A stretch of 57,410 nucleotides of DNA from Bryobacterales bacterium (GTDB lineage: Bacteria > Acidobacteriota > Terriglobia > Bryobacterales > UBA6623), in assembly GCA_028819215.1 (NCBI GenBank), contig JAPPMG010000011.1, positions 1 to 57,410 of the forward strand. The letters are read 5' to 3'. This document shows positions 1-8,610 of the stretch, in pieces; the first letter of the stretch is position 1, and the number at the start of each line of letters is the position of its first letter. The translations under genes were made by a program, and so were the position numbers. The notes under the pieces are model-generated. The model was not told the DNA's origin. It was given only the letters and a program-made list of their open reading frames with translations, and ran no database searches.

Positions 1-70
1 GGGCCCATCGATCCACCGAAACCTGAGCCGATCTCAGATTTTTGACGTACACCCGCCGGAGCGGTTAGTC

Positions 71-127
71 TTGCTGAGGCAAACCCCGCTACGGTATGCT
101 GAGAGAGCTCGGCAGGCTGGTGCCTGC
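71..127 (+). promoter_or_regulatory. Candidate rho promoter and leader hairpin
   Basis: TTGCTG (71-76) and TATGCT (95-100) are separated by 18 bases and could be a sigma-70-type promoter for rho, giving a leader of roughly 85 bases. Within the leader, GCAGGC (112-117) and GCCTGC (122-127) form a 6-bp hairpin with loop TGGT. rho leaders are autoregulated by Rho itself in some bacteria; that this hairpin takes part is inference only. Confidence 0.3.
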
Positions 128-192
128 TAGGGACGTTTCGTCTCGCGGAGCAGTCCCAGAGTGCGCCTGCAGCAAGGCTGCATTCTCCCTCC

Positions 193-1440
193 ATGACGAT
201 AGGCGAACTGCACCAGAAGGACATCAAGTCCCTCACTCAGATGGCTCTCGATCTCGATATCGAGGATGTCAGCGGGCTTCGCAAGCAGGACCTGATCTTC
301 AGGATCCTGCAGTCACAGGTCGATGAGGATGGCATGCTCGGGGTCGAGGGCGTGCTGGAGATTCTGCCCGAGGGCTTCGGCTTCCTTCGCTCCCGGATCT
401 ACAACTACCTGCCGGGGCGTGACGACGTGTTTGTATCCCCGCAACTGGTATATGACTACGCGATTCGGAACGGGGATACGGTCGAGGGCGAAGCCCGCAT
501 GCCGCGCGACCGCGAGAACTACTTCTCGCTCACAAACGTTGCAGCGCTCAACCACGCCGATCCCGACGAGGCGAGGGAACGGATCGACTTCGACAGCCTC
601 ACGCCGTTCTACCCGCAGGAGCAGTTGCGCCTCGAGACCGTCAAAGAAAACCACAGCGGGCGCGTGATGGACCTGATCACTCCCCTGGGCAAGGGGCAGC
701 GCGGCTTGATCGTGGCACCGCCGCGCACGGGCAAGACCATGCTGCTGCAGTCGATCGCCAACTCCATCACCACGAACCATCCGGACGTCACCTTGATCGT
801 GCTCTTGATCGACGAGCGGCCGGAAGAAGTCACCGACATGCAGCGCTCGGTCAGGGGAGAAGTCATCAGTTCCACCTTCGACGAGCCCCAGACCCGCCAC
901 GTGCAAGTGGCCGAGATGGCGATCGAAAAGGCCAAGCGGCTGGTCGAGCACAAGCGTGACGTGGTTGTTCTGCTGGACTCCATCACGCGTCTGGCGCGGG
1001 CATACAACACTGTCGTGCCTTCGTCCGGCAAGGTTCTCACCGGCGGTGTCGACGCCAATGCGCTGCAGAGGCCGAAGCGCTTCTTCGGCGCGGCCCGCAA
1101 CATCGAAGAGGGCGGCTCGCTCACGATCGTCGCAACGGCGCTGGTGGATACCGGCAGCCGCATGGACGAGGTCATCTTCGAGGAATTCAAGGGCACGGGC
1201 AACATGGAGCTGCACTTGGATCGGAAACTGGTCGACAAGCGCACCTTCCCCGCCATCGACATACACAGCAGCGGGACCCGCAAGGAAGAGCTCCTGCTGG
1301 ACGAAGAGACGCTGAGACGGGTCTGGGTTCTGCGCAAGGTCACAAGCAACCTCGGCACTGTTGAATGCATGGAACTGCTGTTGGACCGCATTTCCAAGAC
1401 GCGCAGCAATGCAGAGTTCTTGGCGTCGATGAAGAGCTGA
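193..1440 (+). CDS. rho: Transcription termination factor Rho
   Basis: Hexameric RNA-dependent ATPase/helicase that ends transcription of untranslated RNA in the cytoplasm. At 415 residues it has the usual Rho length. The N-terminal Rho_N helical region (about 1-45) leads into the RNA-binding cold-shock fold (about 50-125, containing EGFGFLRS). The Walker A motif APPRTGKT lies at 175-182, and the Walker B aspartate is D262 in VVLLDS, followed by ITRLARAYN. The Q-loop/R-loop region ([14 protein letters not shown]) is present. No acidic or Asn-rich insertion is seen, so this is the simple form. It is followed after 4 bases by a thioesterase gene, so the two are probably cotranscribed. The assignment is secure. 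Confidence 0.98.
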   Translation: MTIGELHQKDIKSLTQMALDLDIEDVSGLRKQDLIFRILQSQVDEDGMLGVEGVLEILPEGFGFLRSRIYNYLPGRDDVFVSPQLVYDYAIRNGDTVEGEARMPRDRENYFSLTNVAALNHADPDEARERIDFDSLTPFYPQEQLRLETVKENHSGRVMDLITPLGKGQRGLIVAPPRTGKTMLLQSIANSITTNHPDVTLIVLLIDERPEEVTDMQRSVRGEVISSTFDEPQTRHVQVAEMAIEKAKRLVEHKRDVVVLLDSITRLARAYNTVVPSSGKVLTGGVDANALQRPKRFFGAARNIEEGGSLTIVATALVDTGSRMDEVIFEEFKGTGNMELHLDRKLVDKRTFPAIDIHSSGTRKEELLLDEETLRRVWVLRKVTSNLGTVECMELLLDRISKTRSNAEFLASMKS

Positions 1441-1444
1441 CTTC

Positions 1445-1852
1445 ATGACGGGCGGCAAGTCCCGCACCAAGATTCGGGTGCGCTACGCCGAGACAGACCA
1501 GATGGGCGTGGCGTACTACGCCAACTACTTGGTCTGGATGGAAGTTGCGCGCGTCGCCTACTGCCGACACGCCGGGTTCGAGTACCGCGACATGGAGCGG
1601 CAGGACGGCGCGTTTCTCTCGGTGACCGAGGCGCGCTGTCAGTACCGCGCCCCCGCGCGGTTCGACGATGAAGTCGACCTGGTGTGCTGGGTGACCGAGA
1701 GCCGGTCGCGCAGCGTGCGCTTCTCCTACGAGATGCTGCGTGACGGTGAGTTGCTTGCCTGTGGCGAAACGCTCCACGTCGTCACGGACTCGTGTGGCAA
1801 GATGATCCGGTTGCCGGAACGCTACCGGCCGTACTTTCCGCTCACGCGCTAG
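1445..1852 (+). CDS. Acyl-CoA thioesterase, YbgC/4HBT hotdog family
   Basis: A 135-residue single hotdog-fold protein that hydrolyses acyl-CoA thioesters. The motif YAETDQMGVAYYANYL near residues 15-30 is the 4-hydroxybenzoyl-CoA thioesterase/YbgC active-site loop, with the catalytic aspartate in TDQMG. The length matches the family. It starts 4 bases after the rho stop, so it is probably translated from the rho transcript. Substrate chain length cannot be told from sequence. YbgC proteins elsewhere work with the Tol-Pal system, but no tol genes are in this window. Confidence 0.88.
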   Translation: MTGGKSRTKIRVRYAETDQMGVAYYANYLVWMEVARVAYCRHAGFEYRDMERQDGAFLSVTEARCQYRAPARFDDEVDLVCWVTESRSRSVRFSYEMLRDGELLACGETLHVVTDSCGKMIRLPERYRPYFPLTR

Positions 1853-1899
1853 GCTCCGCGTTCAGCGGCAGCTCTTGGGATAAACTGACAAGCTAGATC

Positions 1900-3099
1900 A
1901 TGTCGAGACACAAGTGCATCCCCGCGTCGCTTTGCTTCGCCGTCCTCTGGGCTTGCGGTGGCGGAGACTCCGCGTCGAGCGAGTCCGCTCCGCAGGAGAC
2001 TCCTCCGTACCTCGTGCAGTATGAGGGCGGGGAAGGGGCCGGTCAGGGCAGGCACATTGTGCTGGTTGGCGGCGACGAAGAGTATCGGTCAGAGGAAGGC
2101 CTTCCGCAACTTGCGCGCATGCTGTCGCAGCACCACGGCTTCCGTTGCACGGTGCTCTTTGCGGTGGATCCGGAGACGGGCATCGTCAACCCTCACGTCA
2201 ACACCAACATCCCCGGCACCGAGCACTTGGACGACGCGGACCTGATGTTCATCCAGACGCGCTGGCGCGTCCTGCCCGCCGAGCAGATGGAGCCGATCGA
2301 TCGTTTCCTGATGGCTGGCAAGCCGGTGGTCGCGTTGCGCACGGCCACGCATGCGTTTGCGCCTCAGCCGGAGCTGCACAAGCAGATCTTGGGCTACCTG
2401 CGCGCCGCCCGCAGAGCGGAGGACCCCGACTCTGTCCCCCTGCCAGAGATCGCGACGGAGGCCTGGGGGCCGTTTGACCACTACGGAGATGGCTACACCG
2501 GCCCGATGCAGGAATGGCGCGACGGCTTTGGCAGGCTCGTGGTCGGGGAGCGCTGGGTGGCCCACCATGGCAGGCACAAGCACGAATCTGCCAAGGGGAT
2601 CATCGCCGCCGATGCGGCGGATCACCCGATTCTGAGGGGCGTCGACCCGGATTCGGTCTGGAGCGCGGCCGATGTGTACACGGTCCGGCTGCCGCTGCCC
2701 GGCGATTCGATGCCGCTGGTGTACGGCAGAGTGATGGCTCGAGCCGGGGAGTATGACGAGGAGGACGCGCTCTACGGCATGAGGCCAAGCGACGGCCAGC
2801 CGGTCGAGGGCAAGAACGACCCCATGATGCCGGTCGCCTGGACCAAGAGCTATCAGCTTCCGGGCGGGCCGCAGGGCCGGGCGTTTTCCACCACGCTGGG
2901 AACGTCAACCGATCTGCTTGAGGCCGGAGTCCGCAAGATGCTGCTCAATGCAGTGTTCTGGGCTCTGGGTGAGGAGTCCGCAATCCCGGAGGACGGCGTG
3001 GCGTCTGAACTCGTGGGCGAGTACAGCCCCACAAGATTCAACAACCATCCACCCGAGTATTGGGAGCAACGGGCCGTGATGCCGGCCGACTTCCGCTAG
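1900..3099 (+). CDS. ThuA-like domain lipoprotein
   Basis: A 399-residue exported protein of the ThuA (trehalose-utilisation-like, glutamine-amidotransferase-fold) family, common beside sugar and sulfatase genes in Planctomycetes and Acidobacteria. The N-terminus carries a short basic stretch, a hydrophobic core and a lipobox-like LWAC with C19, followed by a Gly/Ser-rich linker, so it is probably a lipoprotein. The domain then begins with HIVLVGGDEEYRSEE. The C-terminal half holds the family-type MPVAWTKSY and GRAFSTTLG segments. It is convergent with the channel gene that ends 17 bases downstream. TAAACT at 1881-1886 could be a -10 close to the start. The true substrate is unknown. Confidence 0.8.
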   Translation: MSRHKCIPASLCFAVLWACGGGDSASSESAPQETPPYLVQYEGGEGAGQGRHIVLVGGDEEYRSEEGLPQLARMLSQHHGFRCTVLFAVDPETGIVNPHVNTNIPGTEHLDDADLMFIQTRWRVLPAEQMEPIDRFLMAGKPVVALRTATHAFAPQPELHKQILGYLRAARRAEDPDSVPLPEIATEAWGPFDHYGDGYTGPMQEWRDGFGRLVVGERWVAHHGRHKHESAKGIIAADAADHPILRGVDPDSVWSAADVYTVRLPLPGDSMPLVYGRVMARAGEYDEEDALYGMRPSDGQPVEGKNDPMMPVAWTKSYQLPGGPQGRAFSTTLGTSTDLLEAGVRKMLLNAVFWALGEESAIPEDGVASELVGEYSPTRFNNHPPEYWEQRAVMPADFR

Positions 3100-3116
3100 C
3101 TGGGCGGGACAGGAAT

Positions 3117-4376
3117 TCAACCCGCCGCTACGGCCTCCGCGGCCTTCGTGACGTCTTGGCCGCTGGGCTCTTGGAAAGCTCGCAGCCCGAATTGCGGCAG
3201 TGCCGCGAAGATGTGGTCGAAGATGTCGGACTGGATTGCCTCGTACTCTGCCCAGCGCTTGTCCGCGATAAACGCATAGACTTCCAGAGGCAGCCCCTGC
3301 GGCGTAGGCTGCAGCTGACGCACGATCAGCGTCATGTTCGAGTTCACCATCGGATGAGCTGACAGGTAGGCCGCCAGATAGTTTCGAAAGACGCCCACGT
3401 TCGTCATCCTGCGCCCGTTGACCTCGACGGCTTCGTTGATCCCGTGGGCTCGATTGTGCTCGGCGAGCTCCGCTTCCTTGCGTTCGACGTAGTCGCGCAA
3501 GATCTCAATGCTCTTGAAGTGCTCGATCATCTCTGGCTGGCAGAATCGCACGCTCGACACGTCGAGAAAGATCGAGCGCTTGATCCGCCGCCCGTCGGAC
3601 TCCGCCATGCCGCGCCAGTTCTTGAAGCCCTCCGAGATCAAGGCATAGGTCGGCACCGTGGCTATGGTCTTGTCCCAGTTCTGCACCTTCACGGTGTGCA
3701 GAGTGATCTCGACGACATCACCGTCAGCTCCGTGCTGGGGGACTTCCACCCAGTCTCCGGGCCGGACCATGTCATTGCTCACTAGCTGGATGCCAGCAAC
3801 AAGCCCCTGTAGGCTGTCCTTCGATACGAGCAAAACGACCGCCATCATGGCGCCAAGGCCGCTCAGCAGCAGCAACGGGGAATTGCCGGTGACAATCGAG
3901 ACGCCGAGGATGATCGCGCCGACGGTTAGCACGATCTTGAGCACTTGCACGTACACCCGGATCGGGAAGCGGCGCGAGATCTCGTACTCCTCCTCGTAGA
4001 TCTCTCGCCCCACCGTCAAGACACGGTTCGCGGTTGTCAGCAGCGCCGCCAAGGCGTATAGCTCGGCGCCCCGCATGACCCAGAGCGAGAGCGAGGCAGA
4101 GATCAGCACTTGCGGCCCGAGGACGTAGATGATCAGGGCCGGGACTAGGTGCGAGAGCTGTGAGAAGACCCGGCGCTTGACCAGCCGGTCGTCCCAAGTG
4201 GACTCGGTTCTCGATGCGGCCTTGCGCACCGCCCGCACGATCACCTTCAGGCAGATGAAGCGCCCGAGCCAGGCGATGCACCCAATCAGCAGGATCTCGA
4301 ACGAGTCGGCCGTGAGGTGAGCCGCTCCCTCAGACAGCCCTGAGTCGAGCAGCTTCTGGATGAGAAGTTGGTTCAT
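3117..4376 (-). CDS. Mechanosensitive ion channel, MscS family (YbdG/MscM-like)
   Basis: A 419-residue inner-membrane channel protein. Several hydrophobic segments occupy the first 190 residues. The pore-lining helix and beta domain follow (SKDSLQGLVAGIQLVSNDMVRPGDWVEVP), with the conserved MscS gating glycines and the RPGDWVE turn. The segment EGFKNWRGMAESDGRRIKRSI is shared with the YbdG subfamily, and the length of about 415 also fits YbdG. The expected role is osmotic-shock relief. It lies 61 bases downstream of the beta-propeller gene on the same strand and may be the last gene of a sulfatase/propeller/channel transcript. Confidence 0.93.
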   Translation of the reverse strand: MNQLLIQKLLDSGLSEGAAHLTADSFEILLIGCIAWLGRFICLKVIVRAVRKAASRTESTWDDRLVKRRVFSQLSHLVPALIIYVLGPQVLISASLSLWVMRGAELYALAALLTTANRVLTVGREIYEEEYEISRRFPIRVYVQVLKIVLTVGAIILGVSIVTGNSPLLLLSGLGAMMAVVLLVSKDSLQGLVAGIQLVSNDMVRPGDWVEVPQHGADGDVVEITLHTVKVQNWDKTIATVPTYALISEGFKNWRGMAESDGRRIKRSIFLDVSSVRFCQPEMIEHFKSIEILRDYVERKEAELAEHNRAHGINEAVEVNGRRMTNVGVFRNYLAAYLSAHPMVNSNMTLIVRQLQPTPQGLPLEVYAFIADKRWAEYEAIQSDIFDHIFAALPQFGLRAFQEPSGQDVTKAAEAVAAG

Positions 4377-4437
4377 GCGGCAATCCCGCCCGAGAACTTT
4401 CGATGATTGGCCTCAACGAAGAGGGCCTGTAAGTCGC

Positions 4438-5232
4438 CTAGGCTTTCAGGCGGAGGCGGCAGACGATTCCAACGTCGTCGCAATACCACATCCAGCCATC
4501 GCGAATCGTCATCCCGTGCGGCAGGGGGTCGGTGTCCAGAAGCTGGATCTTGGCGCTGGTCTCGCCCGTTTCGGGGTCGAAGCGGTAGACGGCGTTGAGG
4601 TTGGATTCGACACACCACAGCCACTTGCCGTCCCAGCCGAGTCCATGCGGTCGGTCACCGGCCGTGGGGAACTGCTTCTCGATCCGGAATCGCTCCGGAT
4701 CGATCCTGTAGATCATCTGTGCGGGTGGTACGGATACCCACAGCTTGCCGGCGCGCCATTCCATACCGTGGGCTCCGGTCGCGTTCCTCCGAACTGGTGC
4801 CTGTCGCGCTGTGCCCGTCGGCTTGAGCGGCGGTGCCAGAGGGCTGCGCCGGGATTGGGTCCAAGCCACCACTCCCGAGCCCGGAGAGTCGAAACGCGCC
4901 AGCGTCCGTCCGGTCTGCGGATCGATCTTCAAGATCTCGCGGCTGTAGGTCGAGGCGGTCCACAGCGCGCTGCCATCGAATGTGATCCCGCTGCCGGCTT
5001 TGGTCTCAGTCTCAAGCTGTCTAAGCACCCTGCCGTCGCTGTAATCAACTAAGTAGGCGCGGTTGTCGCCCTGATCCAAGATCCACAATCCGTCGTCCGT
5101 GGCCTGCAGGCCGTTCGGCTTGGGCCCGGGCGAGTCGAACATGGTCGTGACCTCGGCAGTGAGAACCTCCAGCTTCGCAAAGGCTGGCAGCGCGGCTACG
5201 AGCGCGAGCACCTCTCTCCTGGTAACGGTCAT
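4438..5232 (-). CDS. Exported SMP-30/glutamine-cyclotransferase-like beta-propeller
   Basis: A 264-residue protein with repeated propeller blades. Segments such as DGLWILDQGD, GSALWTASTYS, GKLWVSVPPA, GKWLWCVESN and DGWMWYCDD recur about every 45 residues and end in W or L-W/V pairs, as in SMP-30-like or streptogramin-lyase-like propellers. The start at 5232 is chosen because AGGAGG (5243-5238) lies five bases upstream. A longer reading from 5259 would run through that site. The N-terminus TRREVLALVAALPAFA looks like a Sec or weak Tat signal. No catalytic residues can be assigned. It lies downstream of a sulfatase gene and may be coexpressed with it. Confidence 0.75.
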   Translation of the reverse strand: MTVTRREVLALVAALPAFAKLEVLTAEVTTMFDSPGPKPNGLQATDDGLWILDQGDNRAYLVDYSDGRVLRQLETETKAGSGITFDGSALWTASTYSREILKIDPQTGRTLARFDSPGSGVVAWTQSRRSPLAPPLKPTGTARQAPVRRNATGAHGMEWRAGKLWVSVPPAQMIYRIDPERFRIEKQFPTAGDRPHGLGWDGKWLWCVESNLNAVYRFDPETGETSAKIQLLDTDPLPHGMTIRDGWMWYCDDVGIVCRLRLKA

Positions 5233-5304
5233 TGCGGCCTCCTGCGGCCTGAACGCCACACCGCCGGAGCGGCCCTGCGTTGAGGCTGCTCCGATTATAG
5301 TGCG

Positions 5305-6816
5305 CTAGTCCAAAGTTTCCCTCAGCGGGACGTAGTTGGAAGGATCGGATTTGTGGAACCGTCCCTCGGGTATTTCGACCAAGCGACGCTCCCCTTCGGG
5401 CAGTTCGGGGAACCGGACCGTCTGCTTGCGGCTAGGGTTCTTGGGCAGCAGGCGGGCCAGCGATGCTTTCGCCTCCGCATGCTCGGGGTTGTGCGCAAGG
5501 TTTTTCCACTCGTACGGATCGGCCTCGTGATCGTAGAGTTCCTCCCCGTCCGGGTGCTTGGAGTAGCGCCAGCGCTCGGTGCGCACTGAGACCCTGTCGG
5601 GACCGATGCTGGTGATCGCGGGCTTGTCCCATTTCGCGTCGGGGTCATCCAGTAGCGCTCGCAAGCTGCGGCCATCGAGTTCGGGACGTTCCGGCAAGCC
5701 GCAGAGGTCGATCAATGTCGGGTAGAGGTCTAGCAGCTCGACGGTCCGTCCGCTCTTGCGACCGACCGCGCCCACTCCGGGGCCGGCCAGCATCATCACG
5801 ACCCGCGCCGAGCGCTCCCACAGGGTGAACTTGCGCCACTGGCGTTTCTCCCCGAGCTGCCATCCGTGGTCACTCCACAGCACGATGATCGTGTTGTCGG
5901 CGTGCGGGCCGCCGTCCAGCGCCGCGAGCACCCTCCCGACATTGGCGTCGGCGTAGTTGATGCAGGCGAGGTAGCCCGCCACGGCCTTGCGCCACTGCCC
6001 GTACTTGGTGACGTTGTCGTGGTCGCGGAAGCTCCGCAACGCCGACTTGGGTACGTCGTCGATGTCGCCCTGTAGCGTGGACGGGAGCTCTATGCGCGAC
6101 GGGGGGAAGCGGTCGAAGTGTTCCTGCGGGGCGTACCAAGGCAGGTGTGGCCGGTAGAATCCGACTGCCAGAAAGAACGGCCGCGAATGCTCCTCGCTCA
6201 GATAGCGCTCCGCCCAAGCGGCCAAGCGCGTGTCCTCGGTGCGAGCTGCTTCGGCCGCAAGCCCGCTCCAGTCGAAGTGGCCGGTCTTGGGAATGCCGTT
6301 CACCGGCTTTCCCGGAGGGTGCAGGAAGCCTTTGAACTGGAAGTAAGCCTCCCACGATGCCGCCTCGTTTTGCGGTCCGTGAAAGGTCTTGCCGCCGCCC
6401 AGCACTTCGTAGCCGTGCAGCATGAAGTGCTGCGGCAGCGTGACCGCGTCCGGCAATGCCTTGCGCCACACATCGGAGTTGTTGTACACGCCAGATGTGG
6501 ATGGCCTGAGTCCTGTCATCAGGCTTGTTCTGGATGGATTGCACGAAGGCGCCTGACAGTAGGCGCGCGTGAACGTGACGCCGCGCTGTGCAAGCCTGTC
6601 CATGTTGGGCGTGAGCGACTGCGGGTGGCCTCCCAGCGGCCCGATCCAGTCGTTGAGGTCGTCAACGCTGATGAACAGCACATTCGGCCCGCTGGCGCGG
6701 GCTGCTTGCGCGGACGCGTGCGCGGGGCACACCAGCCCGGCGCAAATTGCCACGGTCGCGGGGATCACCCCCAAGCGCTTGTGCTGGCCAGAGACGCTCG
6801 CGACGACAGACTGCAT
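5305..6816 (-). CDS. Sulfatase, choline-sulfatase/iduronate-2-sulfatase type
   Basis: A secreted sulfatase of about 503 residues that would hydrolyse sulfate esters, probably on sulfated glycans. The calcium-binding VDDLND comes early. The sulfatase signature CNPSR has the formylglycine-precursor cysteine at about residue 92, followed by TSLMTG. LWSDHGWQLGEKRQWRKFTLWERSARVV gives the remaining metal/sulfate ligands and is typical of the iduronate-2-sulfatase group. The start is uncertain. Codons at 6816 and 6831 place a hydrophobic signal peptide (LGVIPATVAICAGLVCPAHA) near the N-terminus. The open frame runs back to 6996 but there overlaps the divergent DUF454 gene. Maturation needs an FGE enzyme not seen in the window. 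Confidence 0.92.
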   Translation of the reverse strand: MQSVVASVSGQHKRLGVIPATVAICAGLVCPAHASAQAARASGPNVLFISVDDLNDWIGPLGGHPQSLTPNMDRLAQRGVTFTRAYCQAPSCNPSRTSLMTGLRPSTSGVYNNSDVWRKALPDAVTLPQHFMLHGYEVLGGGKTFHGPQNEAASWEAYFQFKGFLHPPGKPVNGIPKTGHFDWSGLAAEAARTEDTRLAAWAERYLSEEHSRPFFLAVGFYRPHLPWYAPQEHFDRFPPSRIELPSTLQGDIDDVPKSALRSFRDHDNVTKYGQWRKAVAGYLACINYADANVGRVLAALDGGPHADNTIIVLWSDHGWQLGEKRQWRKFTLWERSARVVMMLAGPGVGAVGRKSGRTVELLDLYPTLIDLCGLPERPELDGRSLRALLDDPDAKWDKPAITSIGPDRVSVRTERWRYSKHPDGEELYDHEADPYEWKNLAHNPEHAEAKASLARLLPKNPSRKQTVRFPELPEGERRLVEIPEGRFHKSDPSNYVPLRETLD

Positions 6817-6887
6817 GGTGATCGCTATCATACCGACGTCCGCAGCCGCGGCGACGCGCCTTCGGCGGTGCCGCACTATGCTATTCA

Positions 6888-7433
6888 TTGGGTTTCGCTG
6901 TGCAGAATCCCCGAGCAGCAGACGCGCCGCTTGCTCCTGCACAGTCCTCCGCCTCAACAAGCGCCACGAGCCAGCACTCACTTCAAGACGATGCACCCGT
7001 GTTGCAGGTGGCAGGGTTGCGGCGCTGGCTCTTCCTTGCCTTGGGTGGCTTCTTCGTGGGACTTGGCTCGGTGGGCGTTGTATTGCCGGGGATTCCCACC
7101 ACGCCGTTCCTGCTGCTGGCGAGCTACTTTTTCGTCCGCTCGTCTCCCGCGCTGCATCGGCGATTGCTCCGCTCGAAGCTCTTCGGCCCCACTTTGCGGG
7201 ATTGGCAGCGCCACAGGGGTGTCAAACGTAGGACCAAGTGGATCTCGATAGGGTGCTGTTCGCTGATGATCGGACTTTCCATCGCGACCGGCGGGTTGCC
7301 GTGGGCGGGTCGTGTTGTGATTGCGGCGGCAGGTGCGTACGGGATGTGGTTCGTGGCGAGATTGCCGACAGTGCCGAACGACGTCGATGGCCGAGGGGCA
7401 CCTGGGCAATCTGCGGCAAGGCGGATGCAATGA
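6888..7433 (+). CDS. DUF454 (YbaN-type) inner-membrane protein
   Basis: A small membrane protein of the DUF454 family. The diagnostic core is LRRWLFLALGGFFVGLGSVG followed by VVLPGIPTTPFLLLASYFF, then SSPALHRRLL, GPTLRDW and a second hydrophobic stretch. The conserved domain starts near residue 43. The preceding Ala/Ser/Gln-rich segment is poorly conserved, and the start is uncertain: TTG at 6888, with GTG codons at 6900 and 6999 as alternatives. The TTG overlaps a possible start of the divergent sulfatase reading frame, so the two genes share a very short regulatory region. The biochemical role of DUF454 is unknown. Confidence 0.85.
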   Translation: MGFAVQNPRAADAPLAPAQSSASTSATSQHSLQDDAPVLQVAGLRRWLFLALGGFFVGLGSVGVVLPGIPTTPFLLLASYFFVRSSPALHRRLLRSKLFGPTLRDWQRHRGVKRRTKWISIGCCSLMIGLSIATGGLPWAGRVVIAAAGAYGMWFVARLPTVPNDVDGRGAPGQSAARRMQ

Positions 7434-7558
7434 TCAGGAAGTCTTGCACAGCGAGGCCACGGATTCAACCTGTGTGGCGAACACGGGAGCCCGCCGGGCG
7501 CCCATGTTGGACTGCGTGCGGCAGATACATGTGAATGATGGGCACGAGGGTTGAAGAG

Positions 7559-8521
7559 ATGACACCACGCAGGAGTAGGGCCGCACTCGCAGGAGTCCTG
7601 CTCTCGCTGTTCATGGCCGGATGCGGGGTGGCTCCTCCGGAGACCGTGCTTGAATCCGACGAAGTCAGACAAGCGGCGAAGAGAGCGCTCGTGAGTCTCG
7701 AGCGGTGGATGGTCTGCTGGAAGGGCGCGACTCCCGAGTTCGACGGGCGGATCGGCGAGCGCGAATACGACGATGCCACGCCGTTCGGATGGGACGCCGA
7801 CTGGGTCGAGGCGATGAAGCAGGACATCGCTTCGAGGCAGGACCTCGACTTCAACGGCTGGGTCAAACATGACGGGAAGCACCTTTACCTCGCATTCAAC
7901 ATCACGGACGACATCTTCTACGGGATCGAGACCGAGCGATGGCTGCCGCACCAGGATGCGTTCGCGCACGTGATCGGCGAGCGGGAGCGAGGCCGTCCAT
8001 GGTTCGGCGACATGATCGAGATCCTGATCTTCGGCCGAATGCTGGAGATCGGGGAGCCCGTCACGGACGTGACGGGCGATGGCCGCGGGATCCAGATCAT
8101 CTACAACCTCACCAAGTCGCTCGAAGGAGGCATCGGCGTTCCGGGGATGCTGCCCCACGGCCCGAACCGCACCGTCGAGAACTGGGAGAACAACAAGAGA
8201 TGGATTCTTGACGACATCATCGAGACCCGGACCGAGATTCACGGTCTCGACAACCGCTACACCGTAGAGGTGAGGATTCGATTGGACGGGGGGATGGAGG
8301 TCCGAGAAGGCGAGTACTGGACTGACGGAATGCCCGACACACCAATCGGTTTCAACCTAGCGATTGGGGACGTCGACGGGGCTGAGATGTCCCCTGACGG
8401 CCTGCTTCATCATGAGACTTGGTGGGCGGGCAAGACGGTTCGGCAAGGCTCGGGTCCTAGGTTGAAGCTTTGGGGAGCGCTCGTGCTGACTTCCAAGGCG
8501 AAGCCTCACCCCGCGCCCTGA
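7559..8521 (+). CDS. CBM9-like (DOMON-fold) lipoprotein
   Basis: A 320-residue lipoprotein with a carbohydrate-binding family 9-like fold. The start at 7559 follows GAGGG (7546-7550) with 8-base spacing. Two ATGs at 7535 and 7538 are alternatives but would lengthen the signal region. The N-terminus has MTPRRSR, a hydrophobic core and lipobox FMAGC with C22. Family-like segments are EFDGRIGEREYDDATP, KHDGKHLYLAFNITDD, GDMIEILI and YTVEVRIRL near the C-terminus. These domains occur on the surface of glycan-degrading bacteria and bind sugars or haem. The neighbours are sulfatases, which fits binding of a sulfated or acidic glycan, but the ligand is inferred. Confidence 0.72.
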   Translation: MTPRRSRAALAGVLLSLFMAGCGVAPPETVLESDEVRQAAKRALVSLERWMVCWKGATPEFDGRIGEREYDDATPFGWDADWVEAMKQDIASRQDLDFNGWVKHDGKHLYLAFNITDDIFYGIETERWLPHQDAFAHVIGERERGRPWFGDMIEILIFGRMLEIGEPVTDVTGDGRGIQIIYNLTKSLEGGIGVPGMLPHGPNRTVENWENNKRWILDDIIETRTEIHGLDNRYTVEVRIRLDGGMEVREGEYWTDGMPDTPIGFNLAIGDVDGAEMSPDGLLHHETWWAGKTVRQGSGPRLKLWGALVLTSKAKPHPAP

Positions 8522-8555
8522 ACAGGAGCGGGATCGCAACACTTTCGGGCGTGCC

Positions 8556-8588
8556 GGGCCCGGGCCAGCAAATTCGGTGCCCGGGTCC
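8556..8588. terminator. GC-rich hairpin between convergent genes
   Basis: The arms 8556-8565 and 8579-8588 pair over 10 bases (GGGCCCGGGC with GCCCGGGTCC, one G-U) around a 13-base loop. It sits between the converging ends of the CBM9-like gene and a sulfatase gene. No U-tract follows on either strand, so if it is a terminator it is not a classical intrinsic one. Confidence 0.45.
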
Positions 8589-8610
8589 TCAGGAGCGATG
8601 GCAGGCCCCC

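Noticed and set aside
313..1470. Long minus-strand frame opposite rho
   Set aside because: A GC-rich shadow; rho on the other strand is unmistakable.
7440..7530. GGTTGAATCC-like T-loop on the minus strand
   Set aside because: One base short of a tRNA T-loop, and no acceptor or anticodon arms could be built around it.
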